A stretch of 64,000 bases of DNA from Allodiplogaster sudhausi (taxonomy: Eukaryota; Nematoda; Chromadorea; Rhabditida; Diplogasteridae): NCBI GenBank assembly GCA_945643635.1, contig CALZFC010000029.1, forward strand, positions 1,186,001 to 1,250,000, read 5' to 3'. Of this stretch, positions 24,041 to 35,477 are shown piece after piece. Positions within the stretch are counted from its first letter, which is position 1, and each line of letters begins with the position of its first letter. The notes beneath the pieces are model-generated. The model ran no database searches, had not been told where the DNA came from, and was given only the letters and a program-made list of their open reading frames with translations. Position numbers and translations under genes: made by a program.

Positions 24041-25520
24041 GACCGCCGTATAACACGTAGAGAATACTTATTGTTAGAGTGCGGTGGAGGTCATTCGTTC
24101 GTTGCCTCTACATGTTATACGGCGGTCTCTCTCTCTCTTCTAATAAATCTCTCTACCCGCCTCGTCTCCGCGCCTCACACATCATCGTTCCTTGTCCGTT
24201 CCCTCTACTAGAAGGACACAACATATCCCCCCTATCAATATCTCTCATCTCTTAATTTCACTCTTATCCACTTTTCATCATTTGACTTTTCTACTCACGC
24301 ACTCGAAAAGAAATTGTGTGATGTAGTAGTGATATATCTGTATAGGCCGAGTGACCTAGTTCATCAGCAGCACGCACCATGCTCCGTTGGGAAAGCAAGA
24401 AATGTTTCGACAGAGAAGCAAAACCAAATTTAAGAGGCATTATTATAATCCCCTTCTAAGATTTTTTATTGAATTATTATGTATGACAAAGAGATCTACA
24501 TTTATAAGAGTTATTAGAATCCTTATTTATTCACAAACATCATTGTTTGAAAATGTTGTGTCCTTACGAGGGCGATGACTAAACTCACAGGGTGTTCATG
24601 TAGTTGATAGTGCAAACATGTGTGTACATACATACATGCAGATGTTCGCTATCATCACAACAGGAAATACAACATGCAAACAACTCTAGTTCTTTCCCTG
24701 CTTTCAGGGGGTAACAGAAGGAATGCGCGAATAAAAAATACCGTTAATTTTAATTCGGGAGTTTATATGCCAAAACGCATGACGCACCCTAATTAATTAT
24801 ACAGGCGCCTCTTTTATAAATATGCACTGAGAGCTTCTCATTTGTAAATATTCTTTAGAAAACAATTACTTCCCAACGATTGGCAGAACCTCCTTCTCTT
24901 CAGATTCACTTCATGCTGGCGAGTCCTCGGGCAACGTTGACTTCACTTCTTCGATCTGAGCAGGGAGAGATATTCGAGATTGGAAACGAACGTATGTATA
25001 TCACTCAAGCAGCGAAACTTAGACAAATTATAGTCAAAATGAACCTTCTTACCATTAGTGATTTCTCTTCAATAAACTAGCAATAAATTTGCAAGAAGCA
25101 ATCGAGAACTAACTAGTTCAATTTGTTTATTTCTTTTAAAACTCAAATTTCTTTGATCATGATTGCTAGACTAAATATATTTCAAGATTTATTTTTCCCA
25201 TGATTTTTATGCTTTATTCTGTGGCCTCGTTTGTCTGGCTTTCTCGATTGTCAGGGAGGGAGAGCTACTCCGTGAATCTTTAACACTGCAATGTCTGAGA
25301 ATTGCTAACTAAAAAAAAGACAAAACTCTTTCGCGAGAGAGAGAGAGGCCATAAAGCGATAAGTTAACGAATGTAGACCAATCGAATAAAGAAAAAAAAT
25401 GCGATTAAGCGTTAGAGTGAGAGAGACCGGAAAAATCACTGTTTGAATATTTTTAGTCACATTGTCCCTGAGGCATCAAAAACGAAATAGAATCAAAGAA
25501 TCGATATTAAAGTACGTGAA
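23060..25520. repeat. Large imperfect inverted repeat (about 2.4 kb)
   Basis: The left arm (23060-24090) and right arm (24100-25520) are complementary in order. Examples are GGTCTCCATTCG.. versus ..GAATGTAGACC; AGATTCACGGAGTAGC versus GCTACTCCGTGAATCT; and CCGCCGTATAACA.GTAG around the centre. The right arm holds an extra segment of about 300 bp (24568-24880). Both arms include a decayed copy of the last exon of the 75-aa gene. A (GA)n run sits near the centre (24000-24044). Confidence 0.85.
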
Positions 25521-25625
25521 CGATTGTAAGAAAAAAATATGACACAACCATACTTCTTTTACATACTACAAAACCATCAGGAAAGGAATCAGTCGTAAAA
25601 AAAAGTGAATATTTACATGCCTTAG

Positions 25626-25926
25626 GAAACTTATGTTGATGAACTCACTGCCAAATTCAGCACCAAGATCAAACATGTTTGTGACTATTTTGTCTGTACT
25701 ATTTAAGATTCAATATTTTTTCAGGTTTTGGTACACATGTTACAGTAAATATGTACTTAATGAAAAAATTTTAATCGTGATAAATTCTTATCTCGTTGTT
25801 GTTGTTTCCTCTTCTTTTCAGCTGGATATGGATTGCGTGCTTCTTGCCTTTTACGCCCTAAACACTGCGGAAAAGTCGTGCAGAGGACACGACTGCAATG
25901 CAAGATCAATTCAGTTCGCAAGACAG
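25626..25926 (+). pseudogene. Decayed duplicate of two 3' exons of the coiled-coil gene
   Basis: 25626-25676 (51 nt, CAT|GTTTGT donor) and 25822-25926 match exons 28716-28766 and 28934-29043. The second exon shares [13 protein letters not shown], then loses one base (CTAAACACTGCGG against CTCGCACACAGCGG), which shifts the frame. It lies upstream of the parent gene on the same strand, as expected of a tandem duplication. Confidence 0.75.
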
Positions 25927-26218
25927 GTCGCTGGTGGTTATTTATTTCAAAGTTAATTACTTCCCAAAAGAATTCCTGCACACTCTTTGGGATGATTACC
26001 TCAAAATTTCAACTATTTTAATGAAGCTTACAAATTGGAGCTAATAAATTTAATATCAAAAGAATTTTAATATTGAAATTGACGCGAACTGTCATTCGCA
26101 TTTATTCCCGATAGTCATTATTTCAGCAAGCTTCGCTGGTTGACAGCGGTTGCTTGCTTTTCTTCTCTCACAATCAGTCTCTCATCCTTCATCCTCTTCC
26201 TTCCTCTCTATTTTTGAG

Positions 26219-29200
26219 ATGGAACGCTTCGTCGGCTTCCTTTATAAGGTTTTTTTTTGTTCGCTTCTCTTTTAAAATAATAAAACCTAAATAAAATCTA
26301 TAAATAATAATGAAATTAATATATTTTAAGGAGGCTATTGCCATTGGCGTCATCGTCGGTGGTGGGTTCATTTTCTTTAACATCCATTTTGATTATAGGA
26401 GAGCGATCACCGAAAAATATTTAATGCAGGTTTGAATTGCCGCGTCTGCCATGTGACTATGAACATAGTATTATTCACTCTCTTATTCTCGCGTTCTCTC
26501 TCGCAGTCGCATAAATTCCTTTGTGGGAAAATAGCCCGCGCGACAGAGAGTGCGAAGGGACACGACAATTTGAAATCTTACATAATTTTTCGATGATCGT
26601 CCTCCTATTAATATGTACTAATGCCACAACGTTTCTGACAATTCTTTTAGAAAACTTTCTGAAGCTTATTCCCTTTTCCAGTGTTTATTTTGGTTCCTTG
26701 GCTTCGGAAGCAGTTTGCCATTTATCGAAAGAGAACCGTGGACAAGTTGGAGGAGAAGGCAAACGATGAGTGGAAGGAGTTGGACAAGATCGAAGAGAAG
26801 GAAACGAGGAGTTGAAGGAGCTGGACAAGATCGAAGGGAAGGGAAATGAGGAGTCGAAGAAGCTGGATAAGCTTGAGGAAAACGAAAATGAGGAGTTGAA
26901 GGAGCTGGAGGACATTGAAAAGACGGAAAACGAGGAGTTTGAGGAGCTGGACCAGATGGACGACAAGGAAAATGAGGAGTCGAAGGAGCTGGATAAGAAT
27001 GAGGAGAAGGAAAACGAGGAGTTGAATAAGCTGAAGGACAGGATTGCGGAGGAGATAAACGAGGAGCTAATGGAGCTCGAGGAGAAGGCAGATGAAGTAT
27101 TGAAGGAGCTGGACAAGCTGGAGGAGAATGAAAACGAGGAGTCGAAGGAGCTGGGCAAGATTGACGAGGAGGAAAGTGCAGAGTCGATGGATCATCTGGA
27201 CAAGATTCAGGAGGAGATTAACGAGGAGTCAAAGGCGCTGCTGGATACAAGATTCAGGAGGAGATAAACGAGGAACTGAAGGAGCTGAAGAAGAAGGTCG
27301 ATGAGGAGTGGAAAGAGCGGGAGAAGTCAATGCTCGCACTCGGTGCTCAGCCGGGAGAATTCACCGGCGAAGGGACGAAACGCGAGCTCATGCAGGTCGC
27401 CTTTCTTGTCCTTTCATCTTTGCTTTTATAATGAATAGAATAGTGAAGAGTTTAGCCTAATCAAAAATTGATAATGGCTCTTCCAATCAATCATCAATCT
27501 AATTTATTTACACAATAATTATTAACTTTCGCAGGATTGCACCCAGATGCTGCTGCAGTCGCAAGCAAAAGTGAAAGTTTACCTTCAGCTGCTACGCGCC
27601 AAGCCAGGCGCCCTGTGGCCTGTCAGTTATTATACAAATTCTATTCTAAAACGTTCTCTTTTTTTTTTTGGTCATGACATGACATTAAAAAAGTCAAAAT
27701 ATAAAAAAATATAACATATTATTGCATTTTCATAAACATTTTTATAATAGCTCAACAAAATGCTTCTAAACGAGATACATTTTAGGAGCGACCGTCTCTA
27801 ATGCGTGGCTTTTCGAAGGTGATTTCGGGAATTTGTTTACATTTCAAAAAAAATTTGCCCTTGATGGAGTTGCGCGAAATGTCATCAAATAATACTCTTT
27901 CGACGACGAAGCTCTCTCGTTTAGGAGCAGGCCGACATGGACATGATTGCACGCCAGATTACAGGCTCTAATTCCGTCCCCATTCGCGCTCTCAAGTACA
28001 TTGAGCCTTCCAACGTGACGTCGTCGCCCAACGTCAACTCGGTTTTCGCTGTGCGACTTCTTTTTTTGTTGCCGCTCAGAGGAATCGAACCCGGGTGCTC
28101 GGCGGCGTAATTTTACTCCACCCTCCCTTTTTCCTTAAATTCACCCTATTTGCAGAACTTGCTCGTCGAAATGGCGCAGGTCAAGATGGAGGAAAGCTAT
28201 ATCGTGAGTACTATCAGACAAAAAAAGAGAACCTATCATCGCTCTAAAATAAAACCGGACACTATGCTATCTGCGAGTGATGCTTAACTCGAAAAAAACG
28301 ACAGTTCGATACAGCATGTCGAGCTCAACTTACGGATTAGTTGCTAAATACATAGATTAAGTGTACGGCGGCAGATTTGAACTTTATTTATCCGTCATTC
28401 TCAAGCACTCCAGAGAGCGGCGATAATGCTCTTGGCAAGGTTCTTTCTTGGTTTATGCACTTTAGAAGGTCACCGGCGACCGCACTCTCGTGCGTGTCTT
28501 TTGTACTGCTCAGAACGTCTTCGGGTCTCTCTTGTATATCGCCAAAGTGCCGACTTTTATCAATCAGGTAGGATTCTTGGCAAATCATGTCATTTATTAA
28601 TGTTCTAGTCTTTGATTCCAAATGACAAGAACAACATGTCAGCAATATTTTACTACAAAACGGTCTGGAATGGATTCAACTGTCTAAAAAAAACGTCAAT
28701 ATTTGAATGCCTCAGGAAATCGACTTTGCTGAACTCACCGCCAGATGCAGCACCAAGTGCAAGCATGTTTGTGTCTATGACATCAATACTATTTAAGACT
28801 CTATATTTTTTTTCAGTTTGGATACTATTTTACAGCAAATACTTAATGGAACTTACTTTATTTAAAGAAAAAAAAAACAAATTTATCGTGATGGATTCTT
28901 GTTTTGTTGCTGTTACTTTCCTCTTCATTGCAGCTGGACATGGATTGCGTGCTTCTTGCCTTTTACGCTCTCGCACACAGCGGAAAAGTCGCGCAGTGGG
29001 CACGCTTGCATGGCAAGATCAATACAGTTCGCAAGATACGCAGGTTCAGTACTTCAAAGTTAATTACTTCCCAAAATTAATTACTTCAAACTGTTTGGTT
29101 CTTCAAAGTTAACTACTTCCAAGGAATTCCTGCGCACTCATTATGAAACAAGTACCATTCTTATTTTCGATTTTTTTTACCCTTGCAGGCGTTTGTTATG

Positions 29201-29255
29201 CGGCAATAATTTGCTAAATAATATTTATATATATATACATATACATATATATATC

Positions 29256-29343
<88 letters not shown>

Positions 29344-29491
29344 TATACATATTCACTTTCCTCTGATTTTCCGCTATTTGTAAATAAGTTATTTTAAAAA
29401 AAGACCCTTTAGCGATCTGGGAGAGTCGTGCGGCTCCGAGTGCTATCTGGTCGACAAGCATGTCGGCCCCTTCTCTGTTAAAGCTCGTTAA
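26219..29491 (+). CDS. Unknown gene: membrane-anchored coiled-coil N-half and conserved-looking C-half
   Basis: Exons: 26219-26248 ([10 protein letters not shown]), 26331-26429 (hydrophobic [16 protein letters not shown], a likely membrane anchor), 26682-27395, 27535-27621, 27925-28041, 28156-28203, 28466-28567, 28716-28766, 28934-29043, 29413-29491. The last seven exons join in phase (594 nt) and end ..[10 protein letters not shown]. The long third exon encodes E/K-rich repeats of about 19 residues (variants of [11 protein letters not shown]), surely a coiled coil, but its frame changes twice (near 26803 and 27247) with no intron to explain it. So either the gene is broken, the assembly has errors, or the splicing is missed. 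The 3' part of exon 2 lies within a MITE. I do not recognise the family. ATG follows TTTTTGAG directly, a possible trans-splice acceptor. Confidence 0.5.
26398..26605. repeat. Palindromic MITE, family A, at an exon edge
   Basis: GGAGAGCGATCACCGAAAAA at the left and its complement (TTTTTCGATGATCGTCCTCC) at the right, flanked by TA on both sides. Its first 32 bp would be the 3' end of exon 2 of the coiled-coil gene as modelled. Confidence 0.8.
29227..29345. repeat. (TA)n microsatellite
   Basis: Alternating TA with scattered ATACAT interruptions, in the last intron of the coiled-coil gene. Confidence 0.95.
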
Positions 29492-30403
29492 AGATGTTCA
29501 TGCCTCCTCGTCTTCTCCCTTATTTGTACCCATATTCAAATAAAAGAAATGATATAGAATTCACTTGCTGTTTTGTATCTTTTAAATTCAACTATTGTGG
29601 AATTATAAGAAAAAAATGTACAAAAAAGAATGAATTGCATTCAAAATATTACGATTCCTATGAGTAATCGCATGCTTCAAAGAAGTCTTCTGTCCATACT
29701 ATGATGTACAATACAAGACGTGAATTTTTCCTCCTAGTTTTCGACACAATAGCGCTTCTAATTCACGGCAACTTTACCGTATGGTTTGGCCTTCGCCAAA
29801 TGAAAAACAACAAGATAGAAATTTTATATGAATTCTTATCCAAAACTCTTAAACTATTGACCGATGAGCAAACATACGTACTTTATGATGAACAGGAACA
29901 ATAGAACAAGAACGAAGAAGTCATTTTTCCTGCATCGTTACAGATTGGGAGCTGGCTGACCAAGAAAACTTTTGAGAATCATCAAAGCTACGTTCGTATG
30001 TATGTATGTACCAGCAATTATAGTAATAATTCTTATGAGAAATGTGCAAGACATTTGTTTGTATGTGGATAAATGTCATAAATTAATTTTTTCTGATATT
30101 ATATTAATGTTTAAATATTCCAATTCGATTTTATTCTTGATTGTGCACAGGATGACGGCGTGTCATCGAGCTTAATAGAAAGAGAGAACACTTCTTCTCC
30201 CTAGCGGTCCCTTTTCAAATGGTAAATGTTGTGTAACATTTCGCTCCTGTTAAGTCTAACTTCTTTCTTCATCACTCAAAAAGTTCCATTTTCAATTTCT
30301 GACGAGGCTGATCAGGCTTGTTTATCTTATTATCGGTATAATTGCTATTCTTCTTTTTTTATGAAAACGAAATAGTACACAATGATACATTTGCGCCGTG
30401 TTC
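29492..30403. other. Intergenic stretch
   Basis: The 3' flanks of the convergent coiled-coil gene (+) and elongase gene (-). AATAAA-like signals occur just after the + gene (CAAATAAAAG near 29540). No gene recognised. Confidence 0.5.
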
Positions 30404-31814
30404 TTATGCCTTCTTGCTTTTCATGGATTTTGAGACGTAAGCCGAGTAGAAGAATTGGATGAAGAGAACGGCGAAAGTGAGGTAAATAATGAAGGAGAGG
30501 TAGACATTCGCGAGCGATTGCTGGCATCTGTAACTTATTGTTGGGATAACTCTCTCTCTCTTTTTCTCGCTCTCCCTCACACAGTCTCTCTCTCTTCTTT
30601 CCCATCCCTCTAGCCTCACACGCTCTCTCTCCTCGTCACCCTCCCACTTCCCCTCATACGCTCTTTCTCTCTTCTCTCTTTCTCTCTCTCTCTCTCACTT
30701 TTTTCCCTCACTCTCCCCTCACATGCTCTCTCTCTCTTCTTTTCCCTCGCTTTCCAGTTCTCTCTCTCTTCTTTCCTCTCTCTCCACTCTCTCTCTCTCT
30801 CTCTCTCTCTCTTCTTTCCCCTCTCTCTCCACACTCTCTCTCTCTCTCCACTTTGCAATACTGACGGCCATTGATGCGTGGTCTTGATGTGGTAGACGGC
30901 GCATGATATCAAGACGCCCGCAACCATCTGCAGCGTCTGCACAGCCGTCAAACAGGCCGAGAGCAGCCGAGGCGGCCGCCAGCCTGCTGCGCACGCAGCA
31001 AAGTACGAGTACATCAAGGAGTGCGCCAGGTAGTTCATGCTCATGAACACCCTGCCTGCCGCAGTGTGCTCCGCGCCTGAGGAGGAATCGACATCGGTCA
31101 GGGGAGTGACGATGGGGGGGGGGGGAGAGAGATTGTCAGTGAGGAATTATGGGTGGGGGGGGTCGGGTTGGTGCGGTTCAAGACTGTCAAGGCAGAGCGA
31201 GCGCAAATATCTATGTATGTAGGCAATATTCACCCATTCACGCAAAATTTCAAAATCGCTACATATGCATGTATTTTAATTTAAAAAAAAACAATTTGGA
31301 TGAATGTTGGTTTGAATTACATACCTTCAATTGCTTGACGCGTCCCATTGAATTTTCAATACATTGTATCTGCTCCTTAAACCGGTCTATGCGATAAAGA
31401 AATTGAATTGAATTGAATTGAATTGAATGGGTGAATATTACTACGTATGCATGTATTTGCATAGGGACGCGCATACCTGAGTGGATCGTGTAGACGAGGA
31501 CAGCGACGTGGTGGTAGTAGTGCAGGAAGATCAGCTTCTTCTTGCGAAGCACGATGAACAGCGTGTCGCCCAGCTCGACCACCTGCGACAATCCTATCGC
31601 TCTTTCTCAGAACGTCTCTCTCACTCTCACTCTCATTCTCTCTCACCCCTCCCAATCTCTCTCTCTCACTCTCTCTCATTCTCTCCCCCTCCCAATCTCT
31701 CTCTCTCTCACTTTCTCTCTCCCCCTCCCAATCTCTCTCTCACTCTCTCTCTCATTCTCTCCCCCTCCCAATCTCTCTCTCTCTCTCTCTCTCTCTCTTT
31801 CACTTTCTCACTCC

Positions 31815-31861
<47 letters not shown>

Positions 31862-32916
31862 GGTAACCTTTGAGATTGCAAAAAGGAGACTCCAGAAGGC
31901 GGCCACATCATTTGGAAGGCATGAATAACAGATCGTCTTGTAGAATCCATAGTTTAGCGCAGAGTAAGCGACATCCTCAAAATAGTTACTTTAAAACATA
32001 TTTAAAACGGTATTAAACAACCGTATAGATGGAGAGAGAGAAGAAAGAATGAGAGAAAAAGAATGAAAGCGAGAGAGAGAAAAGAAAAGAGAAATGAAAC
32101 AGGGCGAATGAGAGAGGCGAGAGACTGAGAGAGAAAGAGAGAAGGAAAATGAATGAGAAAGGAAAAGAGAAGGAGAAAGAATTAGAGAGAAAGTGAGTGG
32201 AGAAGGAACGAGAGAGAAAGTGAGAGAAGAAAGAATGAGAGAGGAGAATGAATGAGAGAGCAAGAATGAGAAAAAGAGATACATATCGAGGGAGAGTAGA
32301 AAGAATGAGAGAAAGTGAGTAGAGAAAAATGTGAGCGAAAGTGATAGAAGAAAGAATAAGACAGGAGAATGAATGAGAGATGAAAAGTGAAAGAGAGAGA
32401 GAGAGAAAAAAAATGAAAGAGGGCGTATGAGATGGGAGAAAGAATAAGAGAGAAAGAGAGCCGGATAAAGAACGAAAGAGAAAGAGAGAGAGGTGAAAAA
32501 GAATGAGATTGTAAGTGAGAGGAAGGAAGAATGGGAGAGAAAGAGAGAGAGAGAGAGAGAGAGCAGTAAAGAAGTTTATATTAGGTACATATAAGTTTGT
32601 ATGTAAGTGGAAAGAAGTTGGCAAGCAAGGATTTAAAAGAGACTTACTTCAGTGAGTCGAACGAAGCCAAAGATGGAGAAAGCGGCGAGTGCAGAGTTCC
32701 ATAGAAGAAGGGGCGTGGAGAGAGAGAAGGCAGGCCTCCCTTTCATCCATCTCTCGATGCATATGATGCTCAGGTAGTACAGGACGGAGATGGACACCGA
32801 GTGATGCCAATAGTCTTGAAGGAAGCGAGTCACTGACTCGTGCGCTTCCACTCGCTCCCATTCAAAGGACCATCTACAATTACTCTCTTTCTCTGTCTTC
32901 TCTTGCTCTCATTATG

Positions 32917-32962
<46 letters not shown>

Positions 32963-33232
32963 TCTCTGTCTTCTCTTGCTCTCTATTTATCTCGCTCTCT
33001 CTCTCGCACTCACTCTCTCTCTCTCTTTATCTGTCTTCTCTTGCTATCTTGTCTCCCTCCTTCTCTCTCGCTTCCTCTGTCTTCCTCTCGGTCAAGTATA
33101 AAATAATGAAGGCGAAAAAAATGCTAATTAACTTTTACTTCTATGAACGCACTTGTACTGATAGTTGGTCTGAAGCCGACTGTAGTTGCCGTTATAGACT
33201 TGGAAATCGTTGAGTTGTCGATACAAATCCAT
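30404..33232 (-). CDS. ELO-family very-long-chain fatty-acid elongase (3-ketoacyl-CoA synthase), 282 aa
   Basis: Exons in transcript order: 33232-33159, 32873-32648, 31975-31868, 31582-31477, 31076-30866, 30527-30404 (849 nt with TAA, phase kept at every junction). The enzyme condenses malonyl-CoA with long-chain acyl-CoA in the endoplasmic reticulum. Signatures: N-terminal YNGNYS; TM region [24 protein letters not shown] and [40 protein letters not shown]; the catalytic histidine box HYYHH; then [19 protein letters not shown] and [13 protein letters not shown] sequence. The C-terminus KSKKA fits a dilysine ER-retrieval signal (KxKxx). The length is normal for the family. ATG at 33232 is preceded five bases upstream by CCCTCAG, a good trans-splice acceptor. 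Introns carry long GA/CT tracts. Which C. elegans elo paralogue it matches was not determined. Confidence 0.95.
30550..33095. repeat. GA/CT low-complexity tracts in elongase introns
   Basis: CT-rich on the + strand at 30550-30852, 31610-31860 and 32885-33095, but GA-rich at 32025-32565. Thus three introns are GA-rich and one CU-rich in the pre-mRNA. All long open frames over these tracts are low-complexity artefacts. Confidence 0.9.
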
Positions 33233-35240
33233 GGTGGCTGAGGGTGGAGGGCGAAACGACCTAATCAGGTTGTGTGAGAGCCATTCGAGAGACATTTTCC
33301 AGCTCGGCCACCAAAACTCGTTCCAGGACACCGCATTTCGCTTGCACACACGAAAAGGCCGTTGACGATTGCGAGAAAATTGAAGACTACGAAAAGAAAT
33401 CTAGGTGCCTAATAATATAATAGATAAATGACAAATGATAGATAAATAGAAAAAAAAACAATAAAAGAGAAATTGGGAGGGGAGAGTGGAAATCAAGGTA
33501 CATACGCGGGGAAGCAACATCATTGATTCTTAAAAGTATTTTTAAAAAAAAACGAAATGAAAGAACGAAAAGACAAAAAGTGAGGCTGAAAGATAGCAAA
33601 AAAAAAATGCGATGATGAATTGCTCAGAACAGTCCGCGATGTTGTGAAAGTTTTAATGGGAGGATGAGCAGATGAATAAGGATTGCAAGACTGGTCCATG
33701 TAAGACCACTTGAAGGGGGGATGGACGAGCCTTCCATTCCGCCCACACCAGTCTTATCCTTTCTCTCTCTCTTTCTATCTCTCTCTCTCTTTTCTTTTCC
33801 GCTCTCTCTCTCTCTCTCTCTCTTCACTTCAATCGTAAGAACTGTTTGTTCTCCTTCGGCGTTTGTTAGTTCTTGATATAAGTACATACAAGTATGAAAA
33901 AAAAATTTGAATGAAAAAATTCAGGAAAAAAACATTCAATTACCTACCAATCATCAAAATAACAAGCAATCCATGTATTCTTCGGTGGCTGAAGTAGTAG
34001 TTGTTGCCGTTATAAGTCTCGTTCGTTTAACAAATGTTGAGTTTTTGCGGCCATCGCATTAACATATGAAAAAGTCGTCGCCATGAACCGATCCGGCCTG
34101 AGTATTGACACGACCTTCTGAACATCAACAATATGTTCCTGTCTCTGAAAGTATCGAAAAATTTATTACTTTATTAATTTTTATCTACATCGATTAAGAT
34201 GCGATAACACCAGTAGAAATATGGCGCGACCACAGATCAATATATGTAAATGAATATGAATAAGCAATGTGAGGTCGTTTAAGAATAGAAAGAACATAAG
34301 GGATGTGCATAGGTGTAGTTTAAATTCAATTCAAAATTACATTCTTTTTTGCGATAAAAAGTCAAAATCATTAAAGGAGCTATTCGTAGAAAAATTTTGT
34401 TTTCTTCCGATATGATCAAGCTTCTCCTAAAGATCGATTGGAGGATGTCGAGCTTTATGACAATAACTAAATTCAATATCGAAAGGCATAATGTTTTTTT
34501 TGAGTAAAATGTTTACGGAAATCGTAAATGCTTGGGAAATCAAGTATCTATGCACAAATGGGACATAAGATTTGCTAGCTAGCGAGCTAGAAGGCGAAGA
34601 TGATAGTGAGAGTGAAAGGGAAGCTGATAGGAAGAGAAGGAGTATATGCGTGAAGTTCAAGGAAAGTAAACAATTGCTAGGAATCGCATAATATTGGAAA
34701 CATGACATATGTATGTTTTGGTGGGCTGCTTCTCATGGTTTGGAATGTTAATTTTGGTCTTTGCGCTAATTATTGAGTTCCGCGTGGTAACAGAGTATAT
34801 GTCTTGAGACATGGCGAGACAGAAAGGGAGAGAGAGAGGGAGAAAGAGAGACAGAGTGAGAGAGAGTGAGAGAGTATGAGACATAGAGATAAATAGAAAG
34901 GGAGAGATAAAAAGAGACAGGCGACAACAAAAATGGAGGCATGATTGTATAAAGAAGTTTCCGAGGACAGCAGATGGGCCGAAGAATCAATGGGATGAGT
35001 AATGGAACTGCGGAGATGAAGGAAAAGAATGTGCTGGAGAGAGAGAAGAAGAGAGAATGAGAGATAGAAAGAGAGGGAATTGAGATAGAGCAAGTGAGAG
35101 AGGATAAAGAGGAGAGAAAGAGAGGTCGAGTAAGTAAGAGAGAGGGACTAATAAGGAGGGAAGAGAAAGAGAAAGAGAAAGAGATTGAGAGAGAAAAAGA
35201 GTTAGAGTGAGAAAGGGCAAGTGAGGGAGCAAGAGAAAGT
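33233..35240. other. Elongase 5' flank with a relic of elongase exon 1
   Basis: On the minus strand near 34025-33975 a YNGNNYY-like segment resembles the YNGNYS segment of elongase exon 1, but an upstream stop (TAA near 34037) breaks it. It is probably a dead duplicate. GA-rich low-complexity sequence covers 34800-35240, and CT-rich 33760-33825. Nothing else recognised. Confidence 0.4.
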
Positions 35241-35304
35241 CACAAGTCGATTTGGTCCATTATTCTGACAATGCCCGAAGAACTGCAGCCACGCCTGACC
35301 TTCA

Positions 35305-35370
35305 AGATATCGGCGCGGGCCCGGGCTGGAGCCCGTCAAATCCGGGCCGGGCTCGGCCCGCTTTGAACAT
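35305..35370. repeat. GC-rich island resembling the hAT-MITE interior
   Basis: GGGCCCGGGCTGGAGCCCG and GGGCCGGGCTCGGCCCG recall the GC-rich half of the element at 20186-20529. Clean ends were not found, so this is a fragment or a related element. Confidence 0.4.
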
Positions 35371-35434
35371 CCCTATGCACGCCGTATCCATTTCTGCTAT
35401 TGTTGGTGCGCATCACCATATATACATACATACC

Positions 35435-35472
<38 letters not shown>

Positions 35473-35477
<5 letters not shown>

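Noticed and set aside
26689..27158. 157-residue Ser/Phe-rich minus-strand frame
   Set aside because: Antisense shadow of the E/K-rich coiled-coil repeat.
28080..28150. GGGTTCGATTCC on the minus strand, like a tRNA T-arm
   Set aside because: No D-arm, anticodon arm or acceptor stem could be fitted; it lies in an intron of the coiled-coil gene.
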